Source: an uncultured Lachnospiraceae bacterium
GTDB taxonomy: Bacteria > Bacillota > Clostridia > Lachnospirales > Lachnospiraceae
Assembly: GCA_910586555.1 (NCBI GenBank)
Contig: CAJUJY010000050.1
Span: 1-26,667, forward strand
Length of the DNA stretch: 26,667 bases
Direction of reading: 5' to 3'
Made by a program: the position numbers and the translations under genes. This document shows positions 22,340 to 26,667 of the stretch, piece by piece (position 1 is the stretch's first letter; each line of letters begins with the position of its first letter). The notes beneath the pieces were generated by a model that saw only the letters and a list, made by a program, of their open reading frames with translations, searched no databases and had not been told where the DNA came from.

Positions 22340-23107
22340 ATGAAAATTATATCTGTATCAAATATTAAGGGAGGAGTTGGAAAGACAACAACTGCTGCAG
22401 TACTAGCTGTGGGATTAGCAGAAAAAGGCTATAAGGTTTTGATGGTTGACAGTGATCCACAGGCTAATTTAAGCATGTGTTTTATGCAGGAACAACCAGA
22501 TGAAATCCCAAGTTTATATCATGTTTACAGTGAACAAAAACATATTGAAGATGTTAAAACCAGGATAAAAGACAGGCTTGATATTGTTCCAGGAGATTTT
22601 TCCCTCTGCAATGCTGATATACAGTTTTTTAAGGCTGGAAGGTTAAGGATGTTACAGAGGGCATTTAAAAGGCTTAAAACAGGATATGATTTTGTAGTTA
22701 TTGATACACCGCCAAACATGGGCATATTGTCATTAAATGCATTCTTTGCAAGCAATTATGTTATTGTACCAGCAGCTGTGGATTCTTTTTCCTTAAAAGG
22801 AATAAGGCTTTTAAAAGAAACAATTGATGATGTATCAGAGGAAGCAGAAAAAGAGCTGCCTGTTGCAGGTATTCTACTTACAAAATACAACAGTAGGACA
22901 AAAGTATCAAAACTGCTGGAAAAATCGTTAAATTCTGCTGCTACACTTTTGGATACAGAACTGTTTAAAAACAGAATCAGACAGGCTGTTGTAGTACAGG
23001 AAAGCCAGATTGCTAAAGAAGATTTGTTTTCCTATTCACCTAATGCAAAGGTTGCAGAAGATTATAAAGGATTCATTGACGAATTTCTGGAAAGGACGGG
23101 TGCATGA
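22340..23107 (+). CDS. parA: ParA/Soj-type partition ATPase
   Basis: The 255-residue protein starts at the ATG seven bases after AGGGAGG. The upstream in-frame extension to 22241 lacks a ribosome site. It has the deviant Walker A motif KGGVGKTTT (10-18), the A' motif VDSDPQANL (36-44) and Walker B-like VVIDTPPNMG (119-128). There is no N-terminal HTH, as in short chromosomal/plasmid type Ib ParA proteins. Such ATPases segregate low-copy replicons with a centromere-binding partner; here the next gene overlaps by four bases and encodes a likely ribbon-helix-helix protein. The context of iteron-like repeats and a DnaA box supports a plasmid-type partition operon over chromosomal Soj. Confidence 0.9.
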   Translation: MKIISVSNIKGGVGKTTTAAVLAVGLAEKGYKVLMVDSDPQANLSMCFMQEQPDEIPSLYHVYSEQKHIEDVKTRIKDRLDIVPGDFSLCNADIQFFKAGRLRMLQRAFKRLKTGYDFVVIDTPPNMGILSLNAFFASNYVIVPAAVDSFSLKGIRLLKETIDDVSEEAEKELPVAGILLTKYNSRTKVSKLLEKSLNSAATLLDTELFKNRIRQAVVVQESQIAKEDLFSYSPNAKVAEDYKGFIDEFLERTGA

Positions 23108-23532
23108 TTATGGGTGGGGTGAATATGAAACTTATGAAGGGTATAGATGATGCTGAAAGCCAGTTACAGAAAGAAAAACAAACAACAAAAACAGAAGAAG
23201 CAATGAGGAAAGAGACAGGGACTGAAAATAACAAGGGAACTGTTAGAAACCCTCAGAAATCAGAGAAACAGCCAAGAGCGAAGAAAAATACATCAATGAG
23301 AAAAAAAGCTGTGATTGAACCAGATAAAATGTCGAAAAAGCAGGTTTTTTCATTTAGGGCGGTATTGACTGATATAGCAGTCTGGAAAGCATATGCAGTT
23401 GCAACAGGTCAGACTGTTGAAAGTATTGGTAATAATGCTATGAATGAATATTTGAAAAAGCATAAGTTGTCAGGTGCTGAACGGGTAATATTTGATGCGG
23501 TAAAAGCAAGAGATTCAAATAGCAGTAAATAA
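23104..23532 (+). CDS. Ribbon-helix-helix partner of ParA (probable centromere-binding protein)
   Basis: The 142-residue frame begins at an ATG that overlaps the parA stop (ATGA), a sign of translational coupling. Later in-frame ATGs at 23110 and 23125 are possible, the last with a GGTGGGG site. The first ~75 residues are basic, low-complexity and probably disordered (KEKQTTKTEEAMRKETGTE). Residues ~78-122 fit a ribbon-helix-helix fold: strand KKQVFSFRAVLTD, helix IAVWKAYAVATGQ, helix TVESIGNNAMNEYLKKH. Small ribbon-helix-helix proteins after short ParA genes usually bind the centromere and the operon promoter, with a disordered arm that stimulates ParA. I did not recognise a specific family, so this is a structural inference. 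Confidence 0.7.
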   Translation: MIMGGVNMKLMKGIDDAESQLQKEKQTTKTEEAMRKETGTENNKGTVRNPQKSEKQPRAKKNTSMRKKAVIEPDKMSKKQVFSFRAVLTDIAVWKAYAVATGQTVESIGNNAMNEYLKKHKLSGAERVIFDAVKARDSNSSK

Positions 23533-23596
23533 GGAAGAAGGGGCAGTTAATATTGGTTTAAAAGTAAAGAAAAGCAATGGAAAATCTTTGGGTTCT

Positions 23597-23635
23597 ATGC
23601 AGACATGCCAACATGCATGATTGTAGACATGTCTA
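23597..23635. repeat. Candidate centromere/operator cluster downstream of the par operon
   Basis: ATGCAGACA (23597-23605) and TTGTAGACA (23621-23629) repeat the 9-mers found upstream of parA. The second runs into the perfect 12-bp palindrome TAGACATGTCTA (23624-23635). ACATG occurs three times in this 39-base stretch. Such clusters are typical of parS-like sites, but binding is not shown. Confidence 0.45.
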
Positions 23636-23641
23636 TGGGAT

Positions 23642-23679
23642 AAAGGAGGAGGGTCATAAGCTGGTTGTCCTTCTTTTTT
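23642..23679 (+). terminator. Hairpin terminator of the par operon
   Basis: AAAGGAGGA (23642-23650) pairs with TCCTTCTTT (23668-23676), nine positions with one wobble, and a T-run overlaps and follows. The loop is 17 bases. It is about 110 bases after the par operon stop and just before a second, stronger hairpin. Confidence 0.5.
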
Positions 23680-23693
23680 CAAGGTAGCAAAAT

Positions 23694-23731
23694 AAAAAGA
23701 TGAGGTCTGCATTGCAAATCTCATCTTTTTT
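23694..23731. terminator. Bidirectional terminator between convergent units
   Basis: AAAAAGATGAG (23694-23704) and CTCATCTTTTTT (23720-23731) form a strong stem, with an inner TGC/GCA extension. The A-run on the left and T-run on the right serve the par operon and the leftward 23739 gene, whose stop codon lies eight bases away. Confidence 0.85.
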
Positions 23732-23738
23732 ACAGTAG

Positions 23739-24317
23739 TTAAATGAACATTTTAGAACATTTGTCAAGACCAAGCAACATCAATCTTGGAAGGAAATCAT
23801 TCTGGATATATTCTATTAATGATTTCAACCAATCCTGTTCCTTTGCATCCATTTCAGAACGGATAATGACCTGGATACTGAATGGCATCATGTTTTTAAT
23901 TTGGTATATGCCTTTTTCTGACTCTTCAACTGTTATATCTGACTTCTTTAAACTATCAAATAGTTGCTGGGGTATGTCTCTGCTGACAATGGTAATTGTG
24001 ACATCATCTGCTTCTATGCAGTTATCCTCAAAACCACTTGCCTTATATAAAGAAGTATATGCAATTGCTTTGTACAAGTGGTCAGTATCTAACTTTTTGT
24101 CAAAGTAAGTGTAATCAAAAATGTTATGCCCCTTTAATATTTTTCCAATGTCATTTTGAATCTTTATGTCAGGTGATTTAATGATGACCAACAGATATGC
24201 CGCAACTGGTCTCATGTACATACAATCACTTGGTTTATAACCTGTACTGGTATCAGTTGTTGCAAGTTCAATTTTTAGTGCATCACAGTAAACAGTATTT
24301 TCCTGTGTTATATTCAT
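23739..24317 (-). CDS. Unknown 192-residue protein of Lachnospiraceae type
   Basis: I place the start at ATG 24317, which has AGGCAGG eight bases upstream on the minus strand and gives MNITQENTVYCDALKIEL. The frame continues upstream to a TTG at 24455 without a ribosome site. The protein is soluble, with ADDVTITIVSRDIPQQLFDS, GIYQIKNMMPFSIQVIIRSE and DWLKSLIEYIQ in its second half. I recall a similar block in uncharacterised Lachnospiraceae proteins (a strand plus PQQLFDSL helix, then GIY, then QVIxxxE), but no function is known to me. It is convergent with the par operon and separated by a shared terminator. An overlapping short leader frame is described in the findings. Confidence 0.65.
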   Translation of the reverse strand: MNITQENTVYCDALKIELATTDTSTGYKPSDCMYMRPVAAYLLVIIKSPDIKIQNDIGKILKGHNIFDYTYFDKKLDTDHLYKAIAYTSLYKASGFEDNCIEADDVTITIVSRDIPQQLFDSLKKSDITVEESEKGIYQIKNMMPFSIQVIIRSEMDAKEQDWLKSLIEYIQNDFLPRLMLLGLDKCSKMFI

Positions 24318-24568
24318 TCTCTGTACCTGCCTTTCTTTATTTGGGGAAGCTTTTGCATCAGTAAAATGGCTGCAAATAACAAAAATCCTCCTCTTATTAA
24401 TTGTTTCATTTAAAATATGAATTATTTTTCTGTATGAAAATTTATGTATGTCCAAATTATTGCATTTATAACATGTGGTATGTATTTCCGCCAGATTTTC
24501 TTATAGCTTTTTTGTGTTAATGTATAAGGGAAATAAAAAAGCACACAGAATGAAAGGAGGAGGGATAT

Positions 24569-24826
24569 ATGATAAGTGTAAAAGATATGACAGATTTGGT
24601 TTATGTATATGATGCATATATTGCGATTAATAAAGTCTTATTTGGAGATGCAATGTTTTTAAGTTTTCATGAAGGGAATTTTGGTAAAATTAGCAGAATA
24701 TGCAATGTTATACAAAGAAATGTAGCCGAAAAGTTAAAAAAAGATGAATGTGAAAGTGCATGGAAAATATTGGATAATATCTCATTGACACCAGAGGACA
24801 GGGCTAAAAAGTTGTTGGGAAAGTAA
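24569..24826 (+). CDS. Small protein of unknown function (85 aa)
   Basis: AAAGGAGGAGGG precedes the ATG. The product is 85 residues, helical, soluble and near neutral, beginning MISVKDMTDLVYVYDAYIAI and ending TPEDRAKKLLGK. No motif is recognised. It opens a rightward group with the next two genes, separated by 41 and 38 bases. The unit probably begins downstream of TTATAG-16-TATAAG near 24511-24538, a weak promoter candidate. Confidence 0.65.
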   Translation: MISVKDMTDLVYVYDAYIAINKVLFGDAMFLSFHEGNFGKISRICNVIQRNVAEKLKKDECESAWKILDNISLTPEDRAKKLLGK

Positions 24827-24867
24827 TTAAATAGAAAGCAGGAAGAAAGGAGGACTTCGTAGATAAT

Positions 24868-25122
24868 ATGGATGGAGAAAAAATAACACAAAAGGAGAGG
24901 GAGGCAGCAATAAGCCTGTTAATCACAGTGATGGAAATGCATGAGGAGGAAAGGCTGCTTAATAAGGCTTTGGATGATTTTTTATGTTGTTATGGAGAGG
25001 AAATTCCAGAATGGATGCAATGCTTATATGGTCATTTTAACAGTTGTGATAGTGGTAAGACACAGGTTATTAAAAGGTTTGCAGAAAAGCATGGTTTAGA
25101 AATCAAGGATTATTCTGACTGA
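24868..25122 (+). CDS. Small protein of unknown function (84 aa)
   Basis: The ATG follows AAAGGAGGA with a rather long 13-base spacer. The 84-residue product is acidic and helical: MDGEKITQKEREAAISLLIT, then MEMHEEERLLNKALDDFLCC and EIPEWMQCLYGHF. Three cysteines and a Trp are present but not in a metal-binding pattern I know. It is co-oriented and closely spaced with the flanking genes. No family is recognised. Confidence 0.6.
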   Translation: MDGEKITQKEREAAISLLITVMEMHEEERLLNKALDDFLCCYGEEIPEWMQCLYGHFNSCDSGKTQVIKRFAEKHGLEIKDYSD

Positions 25123-25160
25123 ATAAGAGCATTGGTAAAAACAGAGAAGAGGAGGTGCAT

Positions 25161-25862
25161 ATGGAAAAGTACAGATTCGACAGGAAGCTTCAGGAAGCAG
25201 TCCTGAGAAGACAGGAAGGGCAACAGCCAGCAATTATCATTGATGGAAAAGAAATGAAGGTGAGGAATCCTGTTTTTGTGGGAAATAGGGCAGGGGATGT
25301 TCCATGTTTAGCAGAAGAGGATAACAAGGCTGGAAACACAGGATATACTGTTGTGGCAGTTTCATCCGGTAATATAAATAAAAAAGATAAAGAATGGATT
25401 TGCACCAGTCCTGTATTATTAGAACAGGCAATTTGCTTCTTCATGGAAAACCATCAAATGGAGAGTATGTCAGGAACTTGCAGATGTGCCAGCAGATTAG
25501 CAGATGCAAGGGATTCAGGTTTCGACCTGGAAACAGGAAATGCAATGATTGAAATAAAAATCCCTTTGCTTGTGCCAGATGGAACAGACAGCTTTATATG
25601 GAAAGGTTTCTACCACATTGTAAGGCAGATGGCTGGATATTGCAGCAGCTCCTATTGCGGAGATAAAGGGAAAAGAAACATACTGCTTACAATTTATCAG
25701 CATGGAACAAAGCATATATTTGCTATGGTTGATGAAAATACAAAAAAAGAATTAGAAAAGGCTGTCAGGATGGGGATTGAATTCTGGACGGCTGAAACAA
25801 AGACAGAAAAAGATGGGATAAGCCTGCTTGGGTATTGGGATTATACAGATAAAATTCTATAG
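25161..25862 (+). CDS. Diverged SfsA-like protein
   Basis: The ATG at 25161 has GGAGG five bases upstream; a GTG two codons earlier lies inside that site. The 233-residue protein follows the SfsA layout by eye: YRFDRKLQEAVLRRQEGQQP with IIDGKEMKV (N-terminal OB-like part), TGYTVVAVSSGNI, a PD-(D/E)xK-like core FDLETGNAMIEIKIPLLV with the E-x-K pair, then YHIVRQMAGYC and a helix KELEKAVRMGIEFW before a final strand. SfsA family proteins are of uncertain function; members have nuclease-like folds. This one has several changed positions and extra cysteines (SGTCRCASR), so it may be a specialised paralogue. The assignment needs a profile search. Confidence 0.5.
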   Translation: MEKYRFDRKLQEAVLRRQEGQQPAIIIDGKEMKVRNPVFVGNRAGDVPCLAEEDNKAGNTGYTVVAVSSGNINKKDKEWICTSPVLLEQAICFFMENHQMESMSGTCRCASRLADARDSGFDLETGNAMIEIKIPLLVPDGTDSFIWKGFYHIVRQMAGYCSSSYCGDKGKRNILLTIYQHGTKHIFAMVDENTKKELEKAVRMGIEFWTAETKTEKDGISLLGYWDYTDKIL

Positions 25863-25990
25863 AGCTGGAAACATAAAGCTGGAATATTATTTTAAGCCTG
25901 CCCTTGTATTTGTACATTAAAGCATTTTTGTTAAAAGCATAGCAGTCCAGGATATATTACATTAAAGATGAAGGGAGGTAAGATAAGAAA

Positions 25991-26667
25991 ATGGATGAAA
26001 GGTTAAAGGAGATAGTGGGTAATTTAGAAACCATGAAAATTGGAGTAGATGAAACATTCAAATTTCATTGTACCATGTGTGGCAAATGTTGCATCAACAG
26101 GGAGGACATTTTGCTATCACCAAGAGACATTTACAATATGTCCAAAGAACTTGGAATAAAGCCAGAAGAGTTATTTGAACGGTATTGTGAAGTTTATGTG
26201 GGACCAGACTCAAGAGTTCCAATTGTGAGACTGAAACCAAGAGGTTCAGTAAAAAGGTGTCCATTATTAAAAAACAGAAAGTGCATGGTACACAAGGCAA
26301 AACCAACAGTCTGTGCCATGTTTCCTATTGGCAGGTGTCTTATGGCAACAAATCCAAAAGAGGGACTTAATGATATTACCCAGAGCCAGATGCAGTATAT
26401 ATTCAGCAATCCTGGATGTGGGGATGGTTCAGAAACACAGACTGTTAGGGAATATCTGGAATCATTTGGGATTCCTGTTGAGGATAATTTTTTTCTGAAA
26501 TGGCAGCAGGTAATACTGGATATGGGTAATTTTTTCAGAAAAATTGAAAAAGTTGTGAGCCAGGAAACCATGGAACTGGTCTGGACGGCAGCATTTACTG
26601 GAATATATCTTTACTATGATATAGGACAGGAGTTTATGACACAGTTTGAGAGCAATTCCAAAAACTT
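25991..26667 (+). CDS. YkgJ-type cysteine-cluster protein, 3' end outside window
   Basis: A GGGAGG site precedes the ATG at 25991 by 12 bases, and the frame is open to the window end (225 codons). It has the signature C-x2-C-x2-CC as HCTMCGKCCIN (Cys 27, 30, 33, 34). Further cysteines follow in KRCPLLKNRKCMVH and PTVCAMFPIGRC, which is the usual pattern of the YkgJ/zinc- or iron-chelating cluster family (formerly UPF0153). These are thought to coordinate metal; their substrates are mostly unknown. It is 128 bases from the SfsA-like gene and may share its transcript. The missing C-terminus prevents a length comparison. Confidence 0.85.
   Translation, partial: MDERLKEIVGNLETMKIGVDETFKFHCTMCGKCCINREDILLSPRDIYNMSKELGIKPEELFERYCEVYVGPDSRVPIVRLKPRGSVKRCPLLKNRKCMVHKAKPTVCAMFPIGRCLMATNPKEGLNDITQSQMQYIFSNPGCGDGSETQTVREYLESFGIPVEDNFFLKWQQVILDMGNFFRKIEKVVSQETMELVWTAAFTGIYLYYDIGQEFMTQFESNSKN

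Noticed and set aside
1..26667. CRISPR arrays, tRNA/rRNA genes, integrases, transposases
   Set aside because: No regularly spaced repeats, cloverleaf genes or recombinase motifs were recognised anywhere in the window.

Overview
The window looks like DNA from a low-GC Gram-positive gut-type anaerobe, most likely a Lachnospiraceae-like member of the Clostridia. Strong AGGAGG-type ribosome sites precede almost every gene, Arg is written mainly AGG/AGA, and the surface-protein vocabulary (DHHW, MBOAT, FN3, BIG2, BspA-type leucine-rich repeats, VaFE) is typical of that group. The organism is inferred from gene content and was not tested by any search. No rRNA, tRNA, CRISPR array, integrase or transposase was recognised.

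Left part (1-11.7 kb): cell surface. A cassette reads left to right: an FN3-SGNH esterase (cut by the window start), a small exported DUF4358-like protein, an MBOAT acyltransferase and a DHHW protein. Together these resemble the alginate/peptidoglycan-type O-acetylation systems, in which a membrane acyltransferase hands acetyl groups to exported SGNH/DHHW partners. A small membrane protein and a sigma factor fused to a transmembrane segment and an extracytoplasmic domain follow. Next come two exported multi-domain proteins (PPC-like repeats plus FN3; CAP-BIG2-Zn-ribbon-leucine-rich repeats), ended by a clear terminator near 11.8 kb.

Middle part (12.1-17.1 kb): accessory DNA. It holds a leftward HTH gene, an orphan C5-cytosine methyltransferase, a two-domain HTH-like plasmid/ICE-type protein, and a toxin-antitoxin operon. 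The TA pair has MqsR-like toxin and MqsA-like antitoxin features, with a SocA/Panacea domain added to the antitoxin, and its own promoter and palindromic operator.

Right part (17.1-26.7 kb): gene-sparse, replicon-like. A relic of a VaFE surface protein and two diverged ~200-bp direct repeats surround a compact transcription unit encoding two paralogous peptides (45 and 52 aa). A 16-bp inverted repeat, GTTGA-N6-TCAAC, overlaps the promoter of that unit and recurs twice between a divergent gene pair (an XRE regulator and an unknown 237-aa protein). I read this as one small regulon. Right of it lie iteron-like repeats, a near-consensus DnaA box, a RepA-like ATPase lacking Walker A, a ParA gene overlapping a ribbon-helix-helix partner, and candidate centromere repeats on both sides of the par operon. 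This suggests the replication/partition region of a plasmid or secondary replicon, or an integrated one. The window ends with small unknown genes, an SfsA-like protein and a cysteine-cluster protein cut by the window end.
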